A stretch of 64,000 nt of DNA from Varroa destructor. Taxonomy: Eukaryota; Arthropoda; Arachnida; Mesostigmata; Varroidae. Shown here piece by piece: positions 1 through 13,429 of this stretch; position 1 is the stretch's first letter; each line of letters starts with the position of its first letter. Under the pieces are notes generated by a model. The model saw nothing but the letters and a program-made list of their open reading frames with translations, had not been told where the DNA came from and did no database searches. The position numbers were made by a program, and so were the translations under genes. The stretch spans positions 42,245,119 to 42,309,118 of the forward strand of contig NW_019211457.1 of the NCBI RefSeq assembly GCF_002443255.2, in the 5' to 3' direction.

Positions 1-3000
1 GTCGGAGACGTTTTGCCTACGATCCCGGCGAACGCGTACATTTAGGCTTATACATGAACATTGTTTGACCATACGTACAGAATGTATTACATGATCGTGT
101 ATTAAGCGTTGTTTAATTACCCCGATTTAAGTATGATCCCCTGTTTCCATGCAGCTTTAATTATGACTTCCATGTTGTGTGTAGATTTCTACACCTTATT
201 GTTAAGTCTTTAGTCAGTCAGAAGGATGTTGGGCTTCGTTGTCAGTATAAACGCTTGTTCCTGTCGTCTTCCGTCCAGCTTTTGCCCCATTAACATTTCC
301 ACAGGTTTCTTAACCTATGAGCACTGGCAACGCCGTTTGTAGTTGGACAAATTCTGGATAACGATGTCCAAATGGATCTCACACCGACGGACCCATGGAG
401 CGGCGAAGTTTCCTTAGCGGTAGCACTGCGAACACGAATATCGTAGTCCAATTGACCACAAAGACCTCAACTATAACTACCAAATTCGACGAGCCCCTCT
501 CTGATACCTTCCCGTTTGCATATCATTTTGCGCCAACCATGGCAGAACGCAGATCTACACCGACCTATTATGTAGATGGTATTTACAGATTCGTGTGGTT
601 CAACAGTGTATGTTTGAACACCTTCCCAGTAAGTATATTGCTTTCACAAATAGCTTCGCTTTTAGCCCTTAGCAAACGTAAGGCATTGTCTATAATAGTA
701 CAAACCCGTGCCCTATGCTGGGATTCACATTGAGATCACATCACCGTAATTATATCAATTAGGTCCCCACGGGTTCGCAATCGAGCGTACAAATACGGTT
801 GTACAAGCTCACAGTTGGTTATAAATACTTGTTTCCTGCTATTTGAGGCTGACAACCGGATGAACGAAAGTATCAGGTTCGATGCTTCTACAAATGTATT
901 ATGTATACATTTACACATATTTACCAACTCTAATAAGAGGAAAATTTACTTCCAAGCAAAGGTCACATGTTCGATGCTTACGTACGTACATGTGGTGTGA
1001 ATAGTCAGAGGTTACTCTCAGACGCTCAAACAAACTACGTGGTGGAAATCATGAGGAAAAAACAATGATGCTGTGTCACGAACTAAATCATATACCCCGG
1101 TACAATGCAATAAGCCGAACCTTTGTGACCGAGGCTGCTCACCTAGTAAATTTTCTGAAAGCGGCCATAGACGTAATTGCTTACGTGCTAGGCGAATGTC
1201 GTTTGGAGAAAAGGTTACAAGCGGTAAAGAGCGCGAAACTGAAATCTGGCCATTTGTCATTATAGGTACGAGCTCCACAGGGCACTCCGGACTATGCGAT
1301 GGCTTAACGCATTGAGCACTGCAAATTTCAAGATACTCATGTGTCACGTAAACATACTCCTGATCGTATCAACACATCCGCCCTGTGCGTCTCAATGATG
1401 TTGTCAGCGTCTATTATTACGTTAGCGCAATGACAATAGAACCCAGCTATCGTGCCGATATTTTGATGTCGTCGATGGCCGGAAACCATTGCTGAACAGG
1501 GCGGCAAACCTACCTGGTCGGATTGTCGCTGACCGTTGACGTCGCGTCTTGCCCACACCCAAGATCTTCTAATTTCATTTTTACCGTGTCACATACGCAC
1601 CTCGTCTCTTATTCTCTGTTTCGCAGTCTGATCTATGCTGTACTGTTTTATTTTTGATAATTATGCTGAAACTTACTTTGACCGGCTAGCTAGCTGGCCG
1701 GGAGTACACTGAACCTACGATGAAGGTGCCCGTCTCAAAGTACCACCGACCGAAGCGCTACAGATAGGTTCATGACTGAATCTGTCTGCAGCGCATGTCA
1801 TGAATGAACGAACGCTGTCTGGTTTACTGAATAGCCGTACTGCGTAAGCGTACATGGTGTACATTTTCAAGGTCTAATATCGGCCTAGCTTCAATTTTGT
1901 CGTTCGACTGCATCAAAGGTATCGCGCAACTAAAGTCTGTTTCATTGGTGGCAACGGCGACGGATGTGGGACGAAACCGTGTAGCAATGTCATTCCAACG
2001 CCGTTGTATTCGCTGAGTAAGATTGAAACTAGACTTTGTCTAGGCAGCTCGAAGTAAGTGGCTGATTCACCGCAGTCTGTCATAAATGCCAGTGCAGCAT
2101 TAGCAGCTGACTGGCGGCATAAAAGTGACATTCGACGACGAGTCACCCAAGAAACCTGATAGGACCCAGCGCGCCTGAGGAATTCGTTGTGACGTTCTAG
2201 GCAAAATCGAAAACGAGCGTCCGAGACGTTTGCGGAATGATCTTCGTGCGAACGATATCGTAGCGTAATCAAACCTCTGGCAACGTAAATACCATATCGA
2301 TCGATCGAAAGAGTCCCTATAAAGCATATCTGTATCATGCCAGTTCTGTATGATATTATTATACAAACAGAGACGAGATCTGACCGTCATAGTCATAGCG
2401 GTCAGAAACGAGCATAATCTAACATGAACCGTTGAATGAAAGCGTAGAGGCTCACAACGTCGAGGACTTGTTGATGTCCATTGACTTAGACAATGAACAA
2501 CTTCAATACATTTGTGGGCAAGTTTTTGTCATGCCAAAACTGCTCTAGGGTCAAGAGCCTGATAAATTTTACCGATGACTAATGCTTACTTGACACGTAT
2601 CAGATGTGTTTGTCTAAACGAGAAAGCTTATCTTACATTCGAGAGTTAGTAGTCGTTTTTAACAGTTATTATTAACAGTGAGGTACGTGTTTTATATACA
2701 ACACAGGTCGAATAATAGCCGATACTCTCGATATAAAGGGCTTATTATTAAATTACCGAAAAAAAAACGACAGTAACTTCTGTGAATTTCAATTATTAAG
2801 TGGAAAGTCCATAGGAATTTCAAAGATGGTCAGAAGAGGTACGTTACTACCCATACAAGCGCATCTTGAAATGATTGTCTGAAGCAAACCTATGTCACCC
2901 ACTAATATACGCCTATAAGATAGTTGCCATATTGCGAACTCGAAGTTAAGCATTTCATATACACCGGCGCTTATTTACCGCCAAGCAACAATACACGTAC

Positions 3001-6000
3001 GGCATAGAGAATAACCATATGAACAGGTCTCTATTGAGGGCGGTCACGCCATAACGAGAGCATGGACGCCGTAGAGCATATGCCCGGTCCTCGAAGTTAC
3101 TCGAATTCACTCCTTATAATGTAGTTCAATCGGTACATCCCTTTTGGCAAACGTATGCGCTGTATAGGTGAGTGGTTGTGATGCGTATATCGATTTTTAG
3201 ATAGGTCTCTCTCTTGGCAATCTCGCTGCCGACAAATAGGACCAACCTACTCCGACATCCCGCTTTTTTTCCCCATCTACAAACGAGAAAAATAAGGCTA
3301 ATTTAATGTTGGCCAACACTGGGACACGATGCGTTCACTTCTTATTTCCCTTTTTGACACCGCAATTTTGTAAAATAACACAGAGAAAGAACAAGCTGGC
3401 GGGACAAGCGGCCAGAGCTTTTGATGGCCAAAAAAATGGGTTGCAGCTAACAAACGATAGCAAAAAGATAGCTAATACGGGATACGATAACTGATGATAT
3501 CAAATAACGCCATCTGGCCCAATGATGATACAACAACGACGAGAAGATTCGACCCAGCAATTGATAGGCACATGTAGGACTTATGTTGTCCAGAGCTTCT
3601 CGGTAAAACTGTACCCTGTTTTGTTACTGCGATGGAAACATGTGCTGTTTGCGTGGCAGGATACAATTTCGTGTTTGGTAGCAATAGGAAGAACTAGTTT
3701 TAGTACTCTCTATTTACATAGAATGCATGATTTGTCAAACATTTACGCTCCCTTTGGTTGTAGTAATGGCAATGTAACCTTTTACTATGGCAGATTTAAA
3801 ATCTCTTCTTAAAAGCAGTTCTTGTAGACGAAATATCTAGTTGCCTTCTAGCCACTGCCATTAAAATGCTGAAAACCAAGACATAAGCATCGGGTTCCAA
3901 TGAATATAGTAACGATGATTGCAACAGGACGGACGACAAATCTGCTAATTAATTGTTGGACAACGACTGTAGCTAAATGACGTCCTAGCAAACTCATTTC
4001 AACATCAGACTATGGCCATCTCTTCTGGCTTTGCTAAACGTCATTCAATGGGTTCGTAAATAGTAACTAGCTGTGTTTCTTATCGTGCAAACGTCCTTAT
4101 GATTATTGTAGGAACGAAACGTGCCTGTGCGACTCTGTGCACTACTTCGGCATCATTGTTATTCTATGTACTTAATTAATAAACTCGTGGCTACTTTAGA
4201 CAAAATACATATTTTCCATTGAACAGATGACATCGATCTGTAGAGGTTCTTTTCTTTAAGGAGATATGTGCGTTTAAAAGCATTCAACTCCAACAAATTG
4301 AACCGATCATCAAACAGCTTAATGCCAGCTATTGCACTCATACTGCTAGATCCACTGTCAATGAGTACAAACCTGTGGGAGAAGTGTGACCAGTTTCAGC
4401 AACAGTTTCTCGTGAAAAATGTAATCATATTGAAGCGTCGTTTACATGTATGCAACATACGTCAGCATTGTCAACTTTTTTGCCGGCAGGCAACTAACCA
4501 TAGGTTTTCCAGGCTGTCTCCGCAAGGTTTTACTAGTTTTTAGTTTTGTATGTTTACGCAACAAATATGGTCGTGGCTAGGGGCTATCCAAGTAGCTGTT
4601 AAGCTGGAGCCACTGTGTTCATTATTTACGATGCGGACGAGTCAAAGCGAGAGAGAGAAAAAAAGGCCAGGTAAGGCCGCCGCGCTCGCAATGATGACAG
4701 AAGCATTATTCATAAACGACTTCATCCTGTGTAGCGCCACGGAGACTACGGCACGGCCTGCCAGCGCCTTGCAAAAGAGCCTCAACCGGCCTAACGTGAA
4801 TTCATACAAATAGCACCAAACGAACACTGGCAATAAGAACGACGGTGCGTAACTGGCGGTGAAAGAGTAAAGGCACACCCGCCTACGTAGCAGTTTATGA
4901 ATCGGGAAAGGCGCTGGGTTTTCCTTCATGTGTGTGTATGAACGTGTTAGCAAACACTCACGACACTAATACGTTCCAGACGATACACGACATTTAGTTC
5001 AGAGAATTTATATTAGAATAAGTGTCTTCAGATTGTGGCGGGCTGGCGATACAGGAGATCCCGTAAAATTCGCTTTAACAACTCTCCGGCGTTAACTGTC
5101 GCCATGCTGTTTTAAATGGAACGTCTGCTACAAGTCGATTGCCGTAACGCGTGTGCTCTCTGATATCTAACGCCTAACGTTTTCTGTGATGTCGAGTGTC
5201 GACAACAACGAACTTTTCTTGTAGCGATAATAGCTATGACATTGTGGACTAAGCCAGGCCTCAACTCAAACCTTACTCACTCACTCACACGTGACAAGCA
5301 TATAAGCCAATCATCATGTAATCGTTCTTCACCGCTGTTTGCATCCCAAACTCCGCGGCCATCTCCGCATCCTTTTCCTCTAAATCGCTTTGAATCTTTC
5401 CTCAGTTAAGCTGGGTTTGGCAACTCATCTCAATTTTGTCATATTCTACGCTTGACAATACACGTGCACGCACACACGCAGACCGCGACTATGTAGTCGG
5501 TGTTCTAGACAAAGAAGCAACATGAGACGCTGTTATATTCTATCTATGAGAACGCCTCGACTGAAATCGTCGACTGCTTCCGTTGCTTGGCGTAGTGATT
5601 TTGGTTGTACCAAAGGGATCACAGCAGAAAATGAGGCATCTCGTGTAAGGTCGTAAGGGAAAAGCGACAATGATGTTAGAGGACGGGAACGACAGCAAAC
5701 CGACAAGATGGAAAAGCCCTTTTCTTTTCCCTGGCCCGTAGGACGACTCGAGCTGGTAGGACCTGGGGCGCCAAACAGATGAACGTTGACCAGATGACAG
5801 TTATTATGGTGTTTAGTATCAACTGAATTCGACGAAGCTCATTGTTACAGATGAAAATGCAAGAGACAAAGCGCGGGAACTATGGGAGGTTGCTGCGAAC
5901 AACAAACACGAATGAAGCATGACTACAGCTATGATGAACCGGCTTGGGTTACCAACAACCTTATTTGCAGACGCAGCCCCAACACTGACTGACCATTCGC

Positions 6001-8893
6001 TTGGGCTACCATTAGCACTTTTGTCATGACAACTAGTGGTCAAAGGGTGCTAGCCTATCCGACACTAAGAAAGATTGGGCCTGGAGTCCACCGTTCAGAT
6101 AAGCCTGACGACAACTGAAGACGGAATCGTGGTGCCAGAGTGAAGAAAGCGGTGAAGAAAACGCAGTTTCTCTGTCGTCCATTCCCTTTTTCCTTTTGTA
6201 TAACTGTAAGCCAAATGTGAGTGAGTGGTAGGTATCAAGTGTGGTAAGCAGACAAAGCCCTATGAGCACGAGCGGCGACTCTACCGCGTGTTTTGAGTAA
6301 GCGCGTATACGAGATCTTCGTATCAGTGTAACATTAGGAGAATTTATTTCAATAGGTGTTCATCTGTGAACACAAATGGCTTGTAGTTGACTTATACGCA
6401 GTTGTTCTAGCCGGCAGAATCGATTTTCCCACAGCGTTCGCGGTACAATGCACTGGCACAATATAAACGGAGTCCACGAGAACGCTATAGCATTGCCCTA
6501 TGCACACGCTTTTTATTCGTGAAATAGGACACATGGTAGGTCGAAAAAAAAATGCCTACGCTACAATTAATATAATAATCGTTCCGATAGAGCAACGATT
6601 ACACCGTTGCCACATTTCGACAACATGTGAAACAGAACTAAAGTAGTTCCTTGTTATTCGTAGGCGTCATTTTGCGACGCGACAAGTTCTGCTATAATCG
6701 TTCCTTTCACAAGGTATGCTACATGTTGGTCTACTAACGCTGCCTTGTTGCCCATGCATGCCTGGGTGCGAAACAACCAACGTGTTGGTCTTTATGATGG
6801 TGTCGTTCGGCGGGCGGCGACGCACACAAAACGTGCAAACGTGGTAAGGCACGCAGCGTTGCGTTTGTAGCGCCTCGCCTGTCGCAGCGTTCGGCTAATT
6901 TGCGTCCATACAAATTGTCCTTTGGTGTCATACAATGCCCCAGATGCGTTGTTTTAATGTCGTTGAAAATGGCAGCGACCTCTTGTGAGAGATGTGGCGT
7001 CTATTACTGCCGAGGCTGTCAGACCGCTCATTCATCATTATCAGAAAGCACGCCATTAAAGCAATGTCGCCTTCTTCCAAACTCTTTGTATAGCAGAAAA
7101 TATCACGACTGCTTAAAGCTAGCTACCTTGGATGCGTAATAATCATAATCTTGTAATCACTTAAATTATAATACGAATAGGTGAAGTGAGAATCTATTTT
7201 TCATTTTCAGTACAGGGAGCTACTTTTTAGATATATATAAGATAAGATAAAATAAGACTGACATTACGGTTCATCTACAACATATTCGAAATACATCTAT
7301 ATTTTGCCACGCGTATTATGTATGGCTTATTGCGAGATATCGGCTCTAAAAGATACTTCTAGCTAAACGAAAACAAAAAATTATCCACAAGATTAAGGTG
7401 TTCCACATCCTTTTCCCCGAAGTTTGCTGAAGCAACCTACCGAAAAATACTTATGACAATTACTGTGGTACTTTGTATTGGTCAGGAGCCACTGTACACA
7501 GGCGGCCCGCAATACCGTTAATATGTAAAGAAGATCACTAATAATACCATAGCACCGGTATAATTGAATTAGAACGAATACAATCTTGAACCGGGCTTGA
7601 ACAAAGTGATTATTTACGCTATGTAAGGCGGATTGACGGAAAAGAATAAACGCTCAGAACAATCAAACAGATAAAATGTGTATGAGTGTCACAAGGTTTG
7701 CTTGCGTGCGTGGGGCTTACGGCAATGCTTAAGTATAGTTTCTAGGCCCTAGTTAATGTTTATGGGGGTAATATAGTTAGTCAGTACCGGAAGAAATTTT
7801 CTTCATGCCCATCTACTACACTTCGAAGACAGCCTCTAAATAGGTAACTAGAATAGGGCATAGGCCAGTTGAACATTTGGGCGTGTAAGGGGCGAAACTG
7901 TGTGTGCAGCGCCATCGATGGATATGCAGTCTAAAAATGGCTTAGTGTTTGTAAATATTTGTAAAAACAGTCGGAAATTCTGCTTTTTGCACAAAGGTAT
8001 TACGTATCACATTATATAGTAAACATAAATAGTGACTTTCGAACATTGTTAAATTGTTTCAGTACGATTGTTTTCATCTAATTCGGTATGGCCAAGATCA
8101 GTACCTTCGAAGCTTTCATTTAGAGGTTCATACTGGTCCTCGAACGTTTTCTTTGCATTTGTATCTTATTTATGGCTCACTTTTTGTCTGCCGCTTGTTA
8201 TCGGCTGAGCACAGATTGTTTGGCTATTTTCGGTACGTGCGGATGGCCAGTACCAACGGTTTCAGACAACCAGGGTTACACAGCGTAATTCGAAATAAGC
8301 GTGGTCATGCCTTTCATCGACTTATCGTAGCGGGTCACGAGCAAGCGATAGCTTGTCGGTGGTATGTAGCCTGCGATATAGCACGGTCGTCTGCTTATGG
8401 TTGGTTACGTACTATACGTTGGTCTGTACGCGTGGCTGATTAACTAAACGTCGGCTAATTTGCACCCAAGACAATAACTCCCTCTGATAAAAGCTATGAA
8501 CACGGGACTTTCTAATTAGACATAAACTCACCGTTTACTCGACCGATTACATGATCAAACTCTTCCAATAAATACTTATTTGTAATAGGTGTAGCTTAAT
8601 GTGGCTTTCCACATGGTAATGAACGAGTCCATTGCAACAGTCGATTGGCCTTGTCACATCTCGGACAAGGTGCATTTCAAGTAATGCATTTACTCGAAAA
8701 GCCTACACTTCTTTACGTAAAATATATGCGTACATTCTATATATATCAAAGTATAATTACCTAGATAGATGAATTGTAAAGGAAGAGACCATATCCGTTC
8801 AGGAAACGTCGGTGTTCACGAATAATACGGCATTGATGGCAGAGGGGACATCGTTTTAAATCGTCTATGCATTTGCTATGACTGAAGTCAGGG
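1..8893. other. Gene-free left flank
   Basis: No recognisable gene is seen here. All open frames are short, lack family resemblance and occur on both strands at the rate expected by chance. Two stretches were examined more closely and left uncalled: an open frame at 395-628 that runs into a GTAAGT, and a Cys-rich frame at 6900-7139. Local composition varies from GC-moderate (1.0-1.6 kb) to AT-rich (2.6-2.8 and 7.1-7.6 kb). No long tandem repeat or terminal inverted repeat was noticed. Confidence 0.6.
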
Positions 8894-9076
8894 TTGGCAG
8901 ATTACTTCATCTGCTATCCAGGATACTTTCCCTCATCAACTTTGGGCAATTCGGAAGAGAACAAGCTACACTTCGCCCATCAGCCCCTCGGTTTTTTAGC
9001 TTACGCCGTAGACACTGGCGCTCATTTTTCCGTCGTAATTCTTTTGTCAGCCATCCTAGCCAACGACGCGTGTTAG
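8894..9076 (+). mobile_element. Decayed LTR-retrotransposon protease-like fragment
   Basis: A 60-codon open frame contains the string AVDTGAHFSVV (D-T-G-A codons at about 9011-9022). Retropepsins of Gypsy/BEL-type elements have a hydrophobic strand followed by D-T-G-A and then S-V-(I/V)-P, and the residues before it (K-L-H-F about 15 residues upstream) fit the usual strand spacing. The Pro expected after S-V-V is missing, and the frame stops soon after at 9076, while a second frame stays open alongside to 9114. No zinc knuckle, reverse transcriptase, integrase or LTR was found next to it. I read it as a short decayed pol relic. A chance match is possible because only about 15 residues carry the signal. 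Confidence 0.4.
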
Positions 9077-11876
9077 ATGAGGAAACTGAAACGCTTACGC
9101 CCCAACCTCCTTAGGTCTACTCATTTATGCACGATTTACCTAAAAATTAAATTATGATTAGAAAATAATCTGAACAGAGCGGTGTCTGTAAATTGTACTG
9201 GTATTGCGAACTGCTAATTGAACATACGGAAATTGCTACCAGTTTGTAATGTGACTACGGGAATGTTTTACGGTTTATTGCTGCGCAGCTTAACGTTGTT
9301 GTGACGAAATTGTTCAATGACGAGGTTCTACCACTTCCCTCTGCTGCTTCTATCGATCCCCTACTGCTGCTGTAAATAATTAATTCGATGTTATCTTCAT
9401 GGTGACCAGTGAACGAATGGCAGGACCGCGCTCGGGAGTCAACGCCATCACCCCTAAGGACGTTTTAAACAACTTTCTAATGAATGATTCAACTTGACAG
9501 AAAAGGCCTCCTTCGCCCGCAAACGTGCCAAAGCACGCGCCTTTCAAATCAACACCCAAGGAACGCGGCGGCAGTATTCCATATGACGACGTACATTACT
9601 GTCGTCGCTGACAACTGCTAGTAATACACGCGGCAGTATAATATAGACATTGTTGGGTAGTTCTGGTTTATGATAATGCTTCTCTACATGACTGTGCAAT
9701 TTAGGCTTCTTTGAAGTAACCTTTAGTAGCGCGCTATTAGAAAAAAGCACAACGATACTAGGATGCTTTATGATTGGATTTGCCAGATCTAGCTTCGTTT
9801 ACATACAGCTCTACGTAGAAAAAGTGAAAGCTGCGACCGTGTTTCAATGGACCACTCATTGACACCTTCCCCATTTGTCACTCATCTATTCCTGTATTTT
9901 TGACCTGCTACCCTGTCTGTGATGCCGTTTCGAATCGTGTAATGTCGGCTGGCTGAAGCCAATGCTGTGTTATGATTCGCTTAGTATTGCATGTGGAAGG
10001 GATTGTATATATATATGGGTACGCGGCTGACAACGCCGTTTCGCATTAGCGGGAACGAGTGTCATTTATAAGCTTTGTGGACCCGAAAGCTTCTGAGGTA
10101 ATTGAGCCGAGCAGATAATAACAGCGTTGATTTACGAATGTGAAGCACAACGGTGACAAGTTGCCGTCAGAGCATCCGAGACTCGAAGTGGTCTGTGGTG
10201 GCGGAACTGCTCTTCTTAGGGCAAAGGTCCATAGCGCAGCTCTGGCCGACTAAGCCATTTGTTATTTTGTTGTTATGTTAGCTAACAGTACGCTTAAAAA
10301 TGGCTCAATAGCTTCATACTTAGATGACTTAACTTTGCGTAAGTTGCCATATCTTATCGAATGTATTTATATATTTATAGAATGCTAAATTGGAAATTTT
10401 ACATCCGTTGCATCATTATGCGGTTGCCTTGCATTATTTATCGACAAAAAAAAGGTGTCAACTAAAGGTAGATCGCCATATTTTATCTAATTAGTTCATT
10501 CACTTGTGTATTTCAGCGGAAGACCGCGGCACAATTAGGAGAAAGCAAATCAGCCGACAAGGGTCATCTGCTGTGTAAGTTAGCTTACAGTCCGTCTACA
10601 ATATAGAGCTTTAAACTGTGATCACCAGTTGAAACCTGATTTTATTAATAGATTAGTGATATTTACTATTACGTTACCAGGGACTCCTTCACATATGATG
10701 GTAAGGATAATGAACTGAATGTAAACAGATCATCTTCACTGACAAAAATAGAACGGACTGCGGTAACTTACGATAACAAATATACTTACATCCGTACGTG
10801 CATCCATAATACACCACTGTGATCTTAGCTAATACGTTGTTACAGTAACTACTCAACGAGAGTTACTGAGTGAGACGATGGTCTGCTTTTTTACAACAAT
10901 ATGCCAACGGCACGACAAAGCTTACGTTTTCCAAATTGACTCGTTTGATTTTTGTTTGTCAAAGCTGCAGTTTTCGTTCTTATAGACGATGTGAAATAAG
11001 CATTTAGAACAGATAGGAACGTACGCAAACAGGGCGATGACTCGATGCAGCAGCCATCTTTTGATAACAATATTTTCCTCAGGCAACACTATTTAGGCCA
11101 TCCCTTGCAATCGTATGAATCCTTTAATCGAGAAGGCACACGTAGACTGTCATTACATTGGTTCTATTGAATGTAAAAGGAATAAAGCTTTCAGGCTAGC
11201 AGGGTGTTCATTTGAACTGAGTTTCTATTTTGTAGGAAGATAAGCACTATGTTTCGATTGTATCCACAATAGGATTTTATTATTAGATCTTCGCAAGTCC
11301 TCAACTTTTCCTTCTATAATAAACCTACCATTATCGGATCGCTTAATATAATTAGCAGACGATATATTTTGGTCATAAGAACAGTTTCTGAGAATTAGGA
11401 ACTGATTGACAAATCTAGTTACCATTATTATAAATTACAAAAATGATAAACAGTATTCTCATGATAGTAATAACAATAACTGTTATTATCATTGGTATTG
11501 CGCCACCGTCAATACAATTGTTATAAAAACATATCAAGTAACTTGTTCACGACAAAAATAACTAGATAGCCGATAACTGTTTATACTGTGCGTATGTTTG
11601 CTATAAATGTTAACGAGTAGACCACGCGTTCGTCAAGGACTCGCTGTGAATTGCAGAGTCGATATAAAGCAATCGACTGGCATAGTGAAATAGATAAAGT
11701 CAACCATTAAAGAATCTTAGACGTCTAAAGTCTCGACTAAAGGATTACGCGAAACATATATTAAAACCAAGCAAAACAGAAGATGTGGGCTAGTGCTACA
11801 CGCCATGTGTTTTTCAAAACGACTGACAGGCTTGACCGGAAGCAGATGTTCTTGACTATTCTCAGACTGAGCAACA
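9077..11876. other. Gene-free stretch
   Basis: Nothing convincing is seen. A minus-strand frame at 9544-9750 has a segment vaguely like the C-terminal part of a Gypsy integrase, but it is on the opposite strand from the protease-like piece and is too weak to call. AT-rich DNA dominates from 10.3 to 11.8 kb. Confidence 0.6.
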
Positions 11877-12016
11877 ATGGCGACAAAAACAGAACAATTT
11901 GCTGAAGTCCTTAGTCAATACGGTATCTGCTCAAACCATTCGGACAGTATTAACATAAGTTTAGGTTTAGCTACCTTTAAAAAACTGATAGACGACAAAA
12001 TTATTTTTAAGGGAAG
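11877..12016 (+). CDS. Coiled-coil gene, exon 1
   Basis: Encodes the first 46 codons plus two bases, starting MATKTEQF. The donor G|GTGCCA is of moderate strength. The same frame stays open past it, but the downstream codons lose protein-like character. Confidence 0.5.
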
Positions 12017-13102
12017 GTGCCAGTCCAAGTTTAATCGATTTTCAGCTGTTTCTTGTGTTGCTGGTGTTTATATTGCACAAATTTTACATTTTAGATGTGT
12101 GAGTTGCGTGTATGATGTGCCAAACGCTCGAATTATTCTACAGTTCATTACATTATTCCGGTACGCCGTACGTAACATCTTTCTCTCAGAACGATCAAAT
12201 CGCATAAGATTTGTGTCATTTGCCGTAGTTTGTGAATAATACTGTTACCCGTATTTACGGAATGTTAAAAGATAATCCTACATGGACACGTGTACTCATT
12301 TTTTCAGGCGAGAGTTGAAATCTGAGCTTGAGCAACTTCAGGCGCGTATCGGTGACAATGAGAAAGCTGCTCGTCAGGATGCCTCAGTTCTGCGAGACAT
12401 CATGGGTGGTCGAATGATGGAAATGGCGGCGAAAATTCGCGAAGCCGAAATGTACAACGAAGAATGTCAAAAAATAATACGCAAACAGTCGCAACTTATG
12501 GGCGTTAGTATTAGAGCTCATCAACTCAAGTTGTCAAACGATTATTAAAAACATGTAGAATGAATATCTGGCTCTTGAACTTATTTACACCAATCCCTGT
12601 CCTATGACCCTGCTTGCTGGCAACATTGCATTTTTAGTAGGTTGGGTTTCTGATTTCCCTTTTCGCTCTGATAGACATAATAGTTAAAAACGTACAACTA
12701 TATATCCAAGGATGTGCATGGCTCTCCAAATCTAAGTCTCTAGAAAATCTTAGCAAAAGTCAGAACTTCAAATCTCTACTGATATGCATGATCCAGATGT
12801 AATCCAATACAATTCAAACTAAAGACGAGCTAGTATTCTTCACAGCTATTAGTAACATTAAGCTCCTGGTTCGAGATGCTATAGTATTTTTAGAAAAGAA
12901 CAACCCAGTTTATTTTACAGAAATTACCCATTCTGACTAGTTCTAATCTTTCTTCATTGTTGTGCTGCAAATTTCACAGGACCTACAGAGCTATTGTGCG
13001 GGCCTAGAACGCAAACTTGCTGATACGATCGACGAATTGGCCGCATCAAATAATAAGGTCAAAGGGCTTTACATCCAGCTAGAGACCGTGTGTGGCGACT
13101 AA
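11877..13102 (+). CDS. Small coiled-coil protein, three exons, unrecognised
   Basis: Three exons join without breaking frame: 11877-12016, 12308-12503 and 12980-13102, giving 152 aa. The start is the ATG in AACAATGG, a good animal initiation context. Intron 1 is AAG-type donor GTGCCA to acceptor TTTTTTCAG in phase 2; intron 2 is GTTAGT to TTTCACAG in phase 0. Residues 1-46 are mixed. From about residue 48 to the end the chain is highly charged and helical, with heptad-like spacing (for example ELKSELEQLQARI and KLADTIDELAASNNKV), so a coiled coil is likely. There is no signal peptide or membrane segment. An AATAAA lies about 320 nt after the stop. I cannot assign a family; a structural or adaptor role in a cytoplasmic or centrosomal assembly would be only a guess. 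Confidence 0.6.
12308..12503 (+). CDS. Coiled-coil gene, exon 2
   Basis: Begins after a strong pyrimidine tract and CAG and continues the frame with RELKSELEQL. It is rich in E, K, R, Q and M and ends at GGC|GTTAGT in phase 0. Confidence 0.6.
12980..13102 (+). CDS. Coiled-coil gene, exon 3 (terminal)
   Basis: Begins after TTTCACAG with DLQSYCAGLERKL and ends at TAA. It has 40 sense codons with helical, charged composition like exon 2. It has no ATG in frame at its start and is only visible as a splice-bounded frame. Confidence 0.6.
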   Translation, partial: DLQSYCAGLERKLADTIDELAASNNKVKGLYIQLETVCGD

Positions 13103-13423
13103 GTACGGTGCCGTTTTCAACATGACCACCGCAGATGCCCTATTAAGAATCTGTGAAAATCGTACGTAGATAACTCCTTGGGATCATTTTTGAACGGAGA
13201 TTTCTATTTTGTAGGCGCGGAATCTTCCGAGGTGTCACTTATACCTCAGTGACATCGCACCACTTCAACAATAACCTGTCCGCATATCGCTGCTTATGTC
13301 ACGCTTAATTCAAAAACTGTTTCCTGCTTACGCCTAAACTACATTGTTTCACTCTCAGCGAAAACGATCATCTACACGACAATTTTTCAATCATCTTTGT
13401 CAGCTTAACCACATCAACATCAT

Positions 13424-13429
13424 AATAAA
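13424..13429 (+). terminator. Likely polyadenylation signal of the coiled-coil gene
   Basis: AATAAA in CATAATAAATGG, about 320 nt downstream of the TAA at 13100-13102. Position fits a short 3' UTR; no other canonical signal was seen closer. Confidence 0.4.
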